In this document: positions 22,642 to 34,900 of the stretch, piece by piece | Layout: each line of letters begins with the position of its first letter | Numbering within the stretch: position 1 is the first letter of the stretch | Assembly: GCA_900708905.1 (NCBI GenBank) | Contig: CAADRB010000038.1 | Span: forward strand, 881,080-945,079 | DNA length: 64,000 nt | Reading direction: 5' to 3' | Source of the DNA: Hymenolepis diminuta | Taxonomy: Eukaryota > Platyhelminthes > Cestoda > Cyclophyllidea > Hymenolepididae | Notes under the pieces: model-generated | The model's database searches: none | What the model saw: the letters and a program-made list of their open reading frames with translations, nothing else | Told to the model about the DNA's origin: nothing | Translations under genes and position numbers: made by a program

Positions 22642-25393
22642 CACTCAATCAGCCCCAAACATCAAAGATCTAAAATAACTAGCTGGGTTAAAAATGTCTT
22701 AAATTCGAAACATTATGCTATGTTATTGTTTGTCTTTTTTATAAAAAGCGAAGCAAACAATTTATAAATTTGGACGAAGAATTATATTCAGATGCCTTTG
22801 ATGTACTGAATTAAATTCAATTTCTTTTCGGGCCGAAACTAATTCGTATAATTCTGCTGTGTTTCGCATTCAGATGCCCCTTATAATTAAAAGTTGTAAT
22901 ACTTTGCTTTGCTTTAAACTGTGTGTTACGTAAGTCTTGTTCTTAGTTTGTTCAGACTATTGTAACTGGGTGGCTGATCGTCGCATAGCAATTCCTGGGT
23001 ATATTACATTTGTGCTTCCTTTGAAGTAAAGTCCTCAAGCTTTTCTTTTCAAAAAAATGGAGAAAGTGTAGTTTGTCATTGCATGTCAAAGAGCTTATGT
23101 AAACGTTCCCATAGTTTTATTTTGACAACTGAGACGCCATTCAGAAACAATTTTGTCGGGCCGCATTTCTAAAAAAGGTGGACATGCTATTAAAAACAAC
23201 TTTAATTGTTTACGTTTAAATGTTTAAAAGAGGCTCTAAATGGAGCGTTTTTTACATTGCAATTGAGAGAGGGATATGAGTCATCGGGTATGGCCGAAAA
23301 TGCCTGCCTAGGTGTGGTCCGCTGTGCCCCTTCCCAATGCAACAAAAAATTTAAGATTCAATCATTTTTTCCTATTTATTTAAAGATCCGCCTCGAATTT
23401 GACATTTTTTAACAAATGGCCAATTTATGATGTTTTCCTGCATTAACTTTGCATTTGAAAACTTAAACGGGCAAAAATCAAATTTGTTTAAATGCTTCTA
23501 AAAGTATTTTGGCGAGCGAATTCAAACTCAGTAATGTTGTTCTAAAAAATTGTAAATTTTGCAGTTTCATTAATTTATTTTATTCTATTTCAGGCAGAAA
23601 CGAAAAGTTACCCGATGAAGCAGTTTTTACGAGATTTATGGTTGCAATTATGATATCTTGTAATGCATACATTTTCAAAATACATAAGTAATTTTCATGA
23701 AATTATTTTATTACGTTTCAAAGACGTTAATTTTGAGGAATTAATAGAAGTATTTTGTCAGACATTTCTCTTCATTAATTACAATGGATCAAAGCTATTT
23801 TATAATCTACCCTCTACTGTAGATAAAGAAAATAACATTCAGATTATATGTAAGTGATGAAGTTAAAAATAGAGAATTCGAGTATAATTTTATGGACAGA
23901 AAATTTTAATCCTGAAAATAAGACTAACATAACCACTCTGAAGAGAATTTGTTCAATTTCTGATATACTTTGTTCCTCTACCAATCAAGGTAGGACTTTT
24001 GAAATAGTCGATTGCGAAAATATGCGTGGACGCAAAATTTAGTTTAGTAAAATTGTTACCAAAGGTTTGGTGAGTTCAGAAAGCAATTCGAATTAAATTA
24101 CCACTCGCGATGTGCCAAATCCAGAGAGTTTTAGTAACAAAGAGGGATTAATCACATTTAGGGCTCAAGATATATCCTGAAATTTCATTCCCCATTTCTC
24201 CACTAAAGTAGATACTTATTAATCACATCATGCTTGATTAACATAAATCTTTGACATGATTCTTTAATGATCTAATTTGGTCAAATGGACATTGAAAATT
24301 AATAAATAAATACTGTTATCCATTTCCGGAATCATTCAACAAATTGTAAGAGTACGGAGGGAATAACAATTAATCAGTCGAAACTATTACTGCTTTTATA
24401 AATATTGCCAAAAGTGAATTAAGTAATCTACATTGTATACATTACTGAACTTTGAAAAAGAAGAATTTTATCTGATGTAATATACATTTTAGTGGTTAAA
24501 ATACGATATCACATGATATTTTATTAATGTGAACGACTTTTGAAATGTCCATGTTGGTGACCAAATATTTTACGCTGTGCTCAGTGTAACCCCTAATTTT
24601 GCATCTGAAATGACACTGACTAGCTCTGAAATCCGTGAATGAAAGTGTGTTAGCATTTGTAAAAGCCGGTATTCTATGTACGTTAGGTCCTTACAGTTCT
24701 CTGAGTTTTTACCTTATTCACAGAATTATACAAATACGCCTTACACTAAGAGACTTCCAAATCCCAATTTCCGACCATATTTTGCCTCCACTTTACTTAT
24801 TTACTTCTAATTTTACAATAGACCTTGCTCGATGCAACCCTGACTCATTTCCAACTAATTATGATTGCAAAACATCATATTAATTTAGAACGGTTAGAGC
24901 ACGACTAGATCTCAAAATACTTCTGTCGTCAAAAAATAAGTAATATTCAGTCATAATTATAATTAAAACTAACATCCACTAAGTTATTTATGAAATAATT
25001 TTTCTTTAAATGCGCGTTAGATAGTTAAACTGTGTGAAGTTGAAATTGCAGCCCACTTACTACTTTATTTTATATTTCATTGTCATAGCCATGATGAGAA
25101 ATATTATGTGGGCATAAGAAGGTGAAATTTTTGGAACAGCATGTGATAAGCCAAAAAATCATAAGCTAAGCATCTACTTCCCAAATTCCGAATAAAGTCA
25201 CAGTTCTTATACATATTGAAATAGTTAATAAGAGATCCACATAAATTGGGTAAGCATGCCAGGTTCAAAGGAAATTTATAAGGTGGTTGCTTCACCATCC
25301 TCTAAACTACATGACAGAAAGGTCACCGTTACATTTGCGGAAGCACATCAAAGCCAGTCAGCACAAGCCGCCCATAAAACCAACCTATTATCC
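22642..25393. other. AT-rich stretch with consecutive open frames at 23.2-24.0 kb
   Basis: Plus-strand frames at 23206-23412, 23509-23691, 23663-23857 and 23854-24042 follow one another in different frames. A good acceptor (TTTTATTCTATTTCAG) ends near 23593, GTAAGT begins at 23850 and GTAGGA follows CAATCAAG near 23989. They could be exons or a decayed gene. Each frame is within chance expectation and no family is recognised. Confidence 0.3.
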
Positions 25394-25418
25394 CCATTGA
25401 TAGTTCAGTTGGAAGAGG
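25394..25418 (+). other. tRNA-like 5' half (D-arm and A box)
   Basis: CCATTGATAGTTCAGTTGGA and the bases after it resemble the first 25 bases of a tRNA, including the internal A-box region (AGTTCAGTTGG). It aligns without gaps to the start of tRNA-Gly, with several changes, but a generic tRNA start fits about as well. The anticodon arm and B box are absent, so it is not a working tRNA. It may be the head of a truncated SINE. Confidence 0.3.
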
Positions 25419-28400
25419 TGGGAGCTTAAAAGCATTATCATACATGCATGGATAGAGTAATTATAATAAAATTACTTGCGTTTTTATACCACTTCGTTAC
25501 GAAACATCTCTGTTTAGTATTTTCCAATGAGTCGCTCATCTTGACAGACAATAAACAACCTACACTAAAGTTATATGAAAACCAGTATAGTTAATCAAAT
25601 AAAATATACAATGAAGTAAATTCTGGGATTTCTTACCTCATTCTGACGTACTGCGAAGATCAACTATTCTCTTTTATGTAATTATTATCCGCGACAATGA
25701 AAAAATTTGGGATAATATTTAAACGCGAGAAATTGTAAAAAAATCTAGCAAGCGATGAGTGACTCAGGGTCGAATGGGGTAGACAGTGAAGTCCATCTGT
25801 CAGTAGTCATACATTGAATTTTAGAAACATTTCGCTGTTCACGTTCTTAAAGGGGACAGAATTCACTGTATTCAAATGTTCTTAGGCTCGATTCTGATCC
25901 TTGAGGGTCTTCATGTCCAGAATATTCCGATCTTATTGGAAGGTTGATTTAATTAAATAATTGTCCACGCTCATGAAAAAATGATTTTATCTTTATACAT
26001 CACGTAGCAGGCAGATGAGATTAGCAAATCCACCGTTTTTATTAGCTCACTTCGCAAGATATAGTCCATTTTTGGGACATACTACCGATACAGACGTATT
26101 TGGAAGGGGCTAATAACATCACCTGTTTCCTATAAATAGTCCAAATTTTATAATCAGGAAACACATATAATGGCACTAGAGCTTTCATTCATTCATGGTA
26201 ATAATTTCCCCATAAAATTATAAGTAGCTGTGCTTTAAGTGTTGACTGATATTATACACGCCAGATATATGTCGAAAAACAACTTGATTGGAGAAAGAAT
26301 AAACAATTACGTCTAACACTCACAATCTTCATGATAGGGGGAAATGAAAATGCTACCATGTCTTCTCCTTTTTAGACAAATTTGAATTTGCCGTATAAAG
26401 AGTCAGCAGATTAATTCGCAGAACGTACTGAAACCGTGGATTAATAAAGCGACATTAAGGATGTCGGTGGCGTAGCAGAAACATGCTTTTCAATTAATCA
26501 GAGAGCAAAGTAAATATTAGCCTGATCGAAGATATCTAAATCAAATTCGTTTTAGCGAAAGATAAGCATTCAGTTACTATTCTTACAACAGACCTGACTT
26601 ACAGGTGAATTAATAAATGCATCTTAAGATATACTAGGCTTATGAAGATAATATTAATTTTTTTAATGTTAGCAGAAATCTCATGCCCGGTTTCGGTTTT
26701 GTTATGAAGTTTTCTCAAGAAAGACTTCACTTTCATACACAGAATTGATACTAAGATAATAATTCGCCAAATATTTTCGAACTTAAGTAACTGAAATAGA
26801 CGAAGACTGTAGCAGACTACTTATTTTATAATTGAGCTCATAGATGTACAGTAAATAAGCTCTAGTTTGGTAGCAGAGTAAAGTCAAATCCGAAGGATTT
26901 AAATATCTAGGGGTATGGATAAACGGTTTGGAGGCCAAGGGATTGGTCATAGACAGAAATAAATGAAGCTCAAAATTAAGAAATTAGAAAAGTGGAACAA
27001 ACGGTAAATTAATAAGTTTAAGTCGGAAGGCAAATTCGATACCCAAAACATCTTTTCAAGACCAGGAAGTTGAAATTAAACCCGTGCTGTTTTATCTAAA
27101 ATTAACTTACTGTTTCGCTTTATAATAAACTTGCAAGTAGCTGGCATTGTTTGCGGTCAATTGGTTCACTTAATGATGTTGATAATAATAGTTAATGAAC
27201 CGCTATAAAAGCGGTGATTACTATTAAACCTGATTTAATCAATTAGTCCAACTTGAGCTCTTTGGAGTTCACGCCCACCGGTTTATTTACAGTTAGTACA
27301 TTAGAATTAGAATTCCATGAAATTTCAGACACAAGAAGGTTTAAAAGTATCTTTATTCAAAGTAATTAGAATTAGGAATCATTCATTTACATATTGAGTT
27401 TTCAATACAAATTTACAACTTTTCGCTCTGAGAAAACAACTGAAATCAGGTAGAAAAATTTCGGTAAGAAATAAGGAGAGAGAATCAAAAAGATGGCCTC
27501 CAAAAAGCTACTTCATTTGATTTCCTGACTCAGTTTTGAAGTATTCACTAATTCTCTGCTTCATAATCCGAAATTCGAAGTTTGAAATTCGCCATCTGGA
27601 TTGTTGACCGATTTATCGTCCACAATCTGCAGACTTTATCATCTTTTTAATCAAATTTTGACTAAGTTGAGGATCAAAATACCTTCAAAGAGCTGAAGTT
27701 TCATTTTCTTTTGATAAAACATAGTGTGACACAGACAAATAAATTCTAGTGCCCCAATTGCTCAAAACCTCTTTTTGCTGACTCATAATTAAACAGATAT
27801 TTATCAATTGAAGTTTTATTATGTTTACTTAAAGTAAGTGAAATTTTAGCGTTTGTCGTCTGATTTGAAATTCACGCAAGTAATAAAATTTCCATAAAAT
27901 TCGTTTCTAAATTTTATCTTTTTTGTCAGTAATTCGGTTAAAAGTAGTCTCAGCTATTTAAGTAATCACTCTGGGGTGACCAATATTAAAGTAATCGAAA
28001 ACAATAAAATGCCTTTGTTTATATCACTAATACAAATGTGGCGAAGAAAGTTAGAAATATTAAAACTGCCTCAAGAAAAGAAAGAAGTCCAGTTACTTAA
28101 GCCTAAGAACTTATTATGATTTAACAAAGCCGTACATCTTTGATCATTAATTCATTGAAATTTATTTGTGAATGTTTCAGTTGCGAATAAACTGAAGTTG
28201 CATGATTGACTAAGGATTCATTTTAACCGCTAAATAAGCTCCGAATATTGGATACGCAGTCTCATCCATGAATCTAGAAATAATTTTATATCAATTAAAA
28301 ATTAAAACACTACAAAGTGGTTTATAATTATTTTCTAAATATGGATATCTCATAGCTTCAGCAGTAAAAACAAGCTGAGTTTTTGAAGCTCGGACTTTAT

Positions 28401-31356
28401 TATCGACTTCTTAAGCCTCTTTTCCGTTTCAGTCTCTATTGAATTCGTTGTTGATTCAACTTTCAACTTTTTCGACGACAGGTATCAGCGATTCGATGAA
28501 ATTTATTCATAACTATTTAGTGTTCATGTACGAAGGCTTCTTATTTTTTCTTAATATTCCGAATAATTACTTACAGTTAATGATGCAGTTTACATAAATT
28601 ATTTAAATAATTTCAACTTTCAGTCAATGAAAATAATGACTTATAATGACAAAGAAGTACTTTTAGATGAAAGATTACAGTGAAAAAGAAATAGTTTGTT
28701 TGAAAATTACTAAGGTATTATTTGTAAAACACAAAGCCAAGTGATGGTCAAAGATTTAAGTCACAGTCTTTGGACAAGCTCAGACCTGTGCTCTCTCATG
28801 TATTGGTACATATGATTTAAGAACTCAACAGCGGCTCTTTTTCTAATCTCCTTTCATGAGTAATAAATTAGGTCACCGCCTTTAAAATCATACTTTGTTA
28901 CTTCATTATTTACCTTTAATGCGCCTGTAGAAAGCATTTTATTTTCACAAATAGGCTTAATCTTGGAAAAGGATGAATTTCGAAGTGGTTTTAATGGGAA
29001 ACCAACTGTTCAAACTAAGGCTTGGAACAGGTCTGGGAATTTAAAGGGTTTTAAACATAACTGCGCTAGATATATTATAATGAAACTGGTAAATGGATAA
29101 AGCAGAAACTAAGTCAATTCGAAGTCAACTGAAAAGTCACCATTTGCTATAATGGTCGGATATTCCATAAATAATTTGTGCAAGCGTAATTACCAAGAAA
29201 GTAAGTTGAACTTTACCCCTTTGGAATTTCCGTAAATGAATTTTCATTAATTATTGAAGAAATTGTATGCGATTTGTGAAATGAAGCAATAGCTAACATG
29301 TACTTTTACTAAATGAGAGGATACAATGTAAATGCTCAATGATAAAAATCTAGTAACGTGGATGGTCAAATGCACTGATTAATTCTGAATATCAAAGGGT
29401 ACGCTAGAATTTAAATTTATAATAAAAAATGCTCCGGGATACTTTTACGATCAACACGCCGATATCCCAGTCCAAAGCAGAAAAACGTAAGTTTTCATTG
29501 TTAAAGTGATAACTTATTAGAGTTCAATTCGGAATATGCACAGTATATAAAAATTCATATTAGTTTATATAAAGAAAATTAATTTATCGTCATTTTGATA
29601 ATACTGAAGAGGAATATAAATAATTATTGCATTGATCAAGGAAAATATTTTATAATCTTTCACATCTCTATTTTCACCTTGACGGATGTCTTTCCCAAAC
29701 CCAGGCCGAGTGCTCTTATCATTTCTCTGAATGATTTTGCGATGTCTATAGAGCGATCATTGAAAAAAAGTTTGTAATTAAAGATAGTACCTGAATGTAT
29801 TATGTTTTGGAAAAAAGAATTTTTGGCAACTTCATATCCGCAAACATTAACTGAACTTATTCTATAAAAATAATTTTTAATATTTCTAATTCTTTACTAA
29901 ATGCTCCCACGTAAATTATTTGCTACGTAACTCTAACACGTTTGATATCTAATAATACATATCCCTTATTTAATTAAAAGTGAAGAAAAATTACCCTACT
30001 GTTGGTATAAAGGCTCGTATAACGGTACAGATGACTGATTACTGATTAAAGATTCGTCGACTAATTCACGGAACAATGGGACAAAACACAATAAAATGTA
30101 CACTGAATTGATATCATTTTTAATAAATACGAATGCTCATGGAAGTCTAGCTAGCCGCCTAGTAAAGACTAATATTTTCCCTCAGTCAATCTAAATTTCA
30201 TTCGCTGAGGAGAGAGGTAAAAACTACTAAGTAATACGAGTAAATATATCGCTACCCGAACGGAGCATGAGTAAGGTGAACAAAAATCTACGATTCAGTT
30301 TTCCAACAGAGGCGAAAGTTTTAAACTAATCATTGAGTTCTCAGATAACTGTTTGAATAATATAATATTTTATATTTCTGGTAAATAATTTAAATGGATC
30401 CTCGAACAAACTGGTAATTAAGTAAAATGCAAGAAACAAAGATGCAAGTTTGAAAAATACTGTTAAAGATGCAGTTATCAAAAAGGATAGCAAAATTCCA
30501 AGAAATTATTCCTGAAGTAACTGTAGCAGTAGCTGTTTTGTCAAGGTCTCTTTTGAAGATATGTGAGGTCTTTAGTTTGAGCGAAATAGTGCTCTTAGGA
30601 CTGGAATCTTATAATTGACGGTCTATATTCAAAAGTATTGTTTGTCTAGTGTTTTGCGAATAGTTCTATTTCGATCGATTATTAAAAAAAACTATTCCTG
30701 AAGTTGCGTTTTAAGATTAAATGATGCTGTCGATTCTGTCTTAATAGTCGTACAAAGGTATGTCGAGTCTTTAAACCATCGTAGATTGAATTAAAAATGA
30801 ACATTAATTGTGGTACTATTTTTCACTTTATATTGATTGTGCAAAATGATTATTTTTGAGATTCAAATTGGAAATCTTTCATGAGAAATATCAATTTCGA
30901 ATAATAGATTAAATTTAATTTTTATGTAGAGCATTTAGCTAATCTTCGGGAGTTTCGAGATTAAATCAAGCAAGATTTGTTTGATGAAAAATTGAGATTT
31001 ATGTTCGAATTTCGATTAAAGATTTTTCAGACAGTCCAAATTGCATTTCGTTTTTTAAAAAGAAATGGAAGCAATTTTACCCAAAGCTTTAAGCTGCCAG
31101 TATATTAAGCTCTGATACTTTTTGCAAAGATAGTAGAGTTCAATTCTGCTATCAGCTGTTTCTTCAAATATGATGGCAAATACTTTTTCCCCTTTTTGTG
31201 TAGTCCTGTAGCCCGGAGTTTCAATCACAATTACTACTCCAACTTGTACACCGCCCGTTTTACCGCTTAACATATGTTAAATATGCTGATATATTAGTGC
31301 GAATGGGAATATAATGACTCGCATTTTCGGACATGCTGAATTCCGGAAATAATATA
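25419..31356. other. Long AT-rich non-coding stretch
   Basis: Nothing recognised as a gene, RNA or transposon over about 5.9 kb on either strand. Minor items: an AP-1-type TGACTCA at about 25760-25766 and an isolated tRNA A-box-like word GGTGGCGTAGCAG at 26466-26478. Frames at 29595-29777 and 31055-31273 are within chance expectation. Confidence 0.6.
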
Positions 31357-31372
31357 CCCACCTCCCCCTCCC
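31357..31372 (-). other. G-quadruplex-type tract on the minus strand
   Basis: CCCACCTCCCCCTCCC on the plus strand gives GGGAGGGGGAGGTGGG on the minus strand, four G-runs with one-base loops, one run having only two G. It could fold as a quadruplex, or act as a C-rich protein site. Confidence 0.5.
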
Positions 31373-31788
31373 AGGCTTCCAACCCGACTCGACCCTCAAT
31401 AACTTATTCTTCAGGTTTAAAATTTAAGTTCTTATTCATTGAGAATTTTTTGTTATTTTAACTTGAGGGAATAGTGGCATACATATACGTGTACTACAAG
31501 GAGGAGCATGTGGTAAATTTCTAAATTTTTATTTAATGGTTGAATGATTCACTGATCATTTGTATGCACCATCAATGAAATTCTGACTCGTTTTAGTTCG
31601 CATTTACTGCTTGTAATTAAATCGCAATTATGTTAGGATTGTGTGGACGCCCTCAAGAGGAAATAGGAATAGAATATCAAGCAATCAAAAATAAGGATAA
31701 AATAATTAAATCAAATCATTTACAATAACTCTTAGCTTTCAGCTTAATCCCATAATTACCATTTTTATTCAAATCTATTAATAGGAAA

Positions 31789-31955
31789 TGTGCCTACCAT
31801 GCCGGACGTCATGAGTTTGATTCCCGTCTGCCTAATATAGACGGAGGCAGAATTCGTGTCTCTCTGCGTTTAGACTCCATGATGCCACTCTCTACCCAAG
31901 ATGGGCGTTGGAAAATGATTTCCAAGATGGACTTGGAAAGTATTATTACCATAAT
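31789..31955 (+). mobile_element. tRNA-Gly-derived SINE, copy 1 (5' end decayed)
   Basis: GCCTACCATGCCGG near 31793 followed by GAGTTTGATTCCCG matches the anticodon-to-T-loop part of tRNA-Gly(GCC), including a recognisable pol III B box (GTTTGATTCC). The A-box part upstream is no longer clear. The body carries CTAATATAGACGGAGGCA and a core (31875-31917) that is nearly identical, about 40 of 43 bases by eye, to the copy at 42.8 kb. SINEs are mobilised by LINE machinery and transcribed by RNA polymerase III; this copy encodes no protein. The family name is not known to me. Confidence 0.7.
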
Positions 31956-34900
31956 AGCAAACTAATGTTCATCAGTCAAATCGTCAAGCAGAAAAAGTTA
32001 AAAATCAAAGGATAAACATATCAGAAATAGTTTTAGAGGCAAGCTTTGATTGCAATCATTTAATATTTCCGTTATCTTTACTTTTCAAAATATAAAACGA
32101 AACCTTTCCTAGTAATGCTAGGTTAAAGACGAAAGTACAGAAGGAAATGTATGAATAAATAAGTGTTCATGGGATCTGCTGACTAAGGCGGTAAGAAATC
32201 GGACTATATTTTGTTTGGTATTCAGCCACCCTTCTTATCATTATGCACCAAAAAGGAAAAAAGGAAAATTTAATAATCAGCGTATACTGCTGAGTAATAT
32301 TATCACTCAAGAGAATAATATTTTACAAAAGTTAGTTAAATTGAGTGCTAGACTTAGTATTGTTAGTATTAGGTATTATCTAAACAGCATGTGCACTATA
32401 TGGGTTTCCCGTTTGCTACATTATTAATAATATATTAAGAGGTAAAAATATTAATTCTTAAATTTATTTTCTAATAATAAAACTTTATTTGATAATTAAA
32501 TCAAAAGGAGACCTTAAATAATGCATAACCAGGGAAGCTAAATTTTTGCCTGTAAATAGCTCAAAATTGTTGACTCATCAGCTGTATCTTCCCTATTCAT
32601 TTATAAATCGTCTGAGCAATAACTACAGCACAATTTAACCCACTTTTCTATTATCAATCTTAAAGCAGATTATTATATTTTTGCATTCTTGAACATTTTC
32701 AATTATATCACCATAAATAGACATATATCATTTTGCTACTCTTTCCAAAATTCTCTCTTAATGATGACTGAGATGGTCATATGGATAGTAAAAAAGGAAC
32801 ATTCACGTGGATACCCGTGTTATTTTCAGTGAAATTTAATAATAATGAAGCTTTACTTATCCATTTTTGGAATGCTCATGTAAATAATAACATAATTAGT
32901 TCAGTTTTATTGAATTGAGAGATTAAATTCTAAACACTGCATGATGCAAAATATTTCTGATCCGTTTTTTACTCCCAAAAAAGTTTGATTGGTTAAAAAT
33001 TTGGAACACCATAAGCAAAACGAATTATTCATTGGTATTCATCGTAGGTGGCTACCGTTCGTGTCAATATTTGAGGTCATTAAATTTTTTCCCAATTTCA
33101 GTAAATTTGCTTTACACAAATAGGGAGGTCTAATAAAATGTTTAAATTCAATATGTCAACTTGACTGAAATTTACCGCAAATTCAAACTCTTGATTTTCA
33201 TTTTACGCATATATATATATGAATATATATTTCTGCGGTTTATCAATTCACCCAAATGTAGTCTTAATTAGTGACTAGATTAATTTTATTGTAACTTCAT
33301 TCATCTAAACTCTCTAGAGCGCAGAATAAAAGTACCTTTCTAAGGCAGTTATTGAGATATTTTTCAATACCATCCAGTCATATTCCAATAAATTCAGATA
33401 AAGAAATAAAATTAACCAATCCTGATATCTAAAGTCGGAAGTATTTCGAAAAATATGATGAATTATTCAGTTATCTTTGTTCAGATCTCAACAAACAAAA
33501 GCATGGGGACTGAAATACCATAAAAATACTTTACTTGAAGTGTCTCTGAATAAAAAATTTATTTCAATTATAAATTAATATGCACAACAAATTAACGTTC
33601 CTAATTTCGCAGACTACGGACGGATAGAATATGCTTATAGGTAATCGATTTTTAATTCAATTCCTACATTCTGTTTGTTGGTCAAAGATGATGATGCAAC
33701 AAGCTAAGATCAAAATATTTACTTCAGTCGATCATTCTTATCACTCGCTTAAAGTTTGCAAAGAGGAGAAAATAAGAGTTCTCAATAGGTGTTAGAACTG
33801 TTGACCAATGGATCTAGAAAAGGATTATTATTTTGTTTCACATTAATTAAAGTAACTTAGATTGATTTTAAATATTCGTTGCACTTCTCAAAATATTTCC
33901 TTCATTTGAATGTAAACGCTTAAATATAATGCTTTGAAAATGAATGCGAGCAAGTAAGATTAGTTTAATTATTTAAAATAAACAATATTTACCAATAATG
34001 TACGTAGAAGATGTCGTTTTGAAAGAAATTGCAGTCAAAAGGTTGCAGGGGATTTGCACTTATAAACGCTCCTGTGTCCTTTTTCTAATGTTGCGAATGC
34101 ATTCCATGACCTGTACTCTTTCGAACGACCACCCATAAATTTTTCGAATACTGCGCAATCAAGAAATTAGTGTCAAATTTGCAGAATGTCATCAGATAGG
34201 TTGATTGGCAGGTGCTTTTCTATTTTATTAGTAAAAAGTACAATTTGATGCATAAAGCAGATGATTTTTAAGACTATCAAATTATTATATAATTCAAAGC
34301 ATTATATTTCTTAGAATATGTTCAAATTATTTATGAAATATATTCAGTTTCCACTTCAGCATAACAATTTTTGGTTAATTTTTTTGCTCCTTGGTTATGG
34401 GAAAAGACAAATGTATCGAACTGTCGAAATCAGCCTCTTCCTATTCTGTTAATCAATACCCTCTTGAGGGTATGAACTATTCAATCAGACCCTTAGGTGC
34501 CAAATCCTGACCTTTGAACTTTTAAACGTTAGATTATAGAGCTATGAGTCACCTGTTAACTACGAAGAGGAAGGTTTAGTCTCATATCGTCCTTCTTTCA
34601 CTTTACATTAGGGCCATTTCAATAAACAGATACTTAGGCTTTAAAGTTAATAATTTAGAATAAAGAAAAGTTATCAAACTGTTGTTGTTTACAACACAAT
34701 AAGAAAGATACAGAGGTCGTGGTTGTTTGTGTTTTTGAAAGGGAGTAGAGAGATAGGTGAAGAGTTAAAGAGGTGGCTAAGAAGAGAAGAAAAGTTCAAT
34801 GTCCGGGAGCTAGGTAGAAGGAAAAGTCGATAGACAGCAAATAGTAGTGGTATAGATCAAACAAAGATCAATGTAAAGCAGTATAAAATTGGATCCAATC

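Noticed and set aside
26466..26478. tRNA A-box-like GGTGGCGTAGCAG
   Set aside because: Isolated word with no B box or shared flank.
33208..33235. (TA)n tract as a microsatellite of note
   Set aside because: Only about six TA units; common in DNA of this composition.
34654..34833. Basic 59-residue plus-strand frame
   Set aside because: It lies in a purine-rich tract where stops are rare on that strand; length is within chance and no domain is visible.
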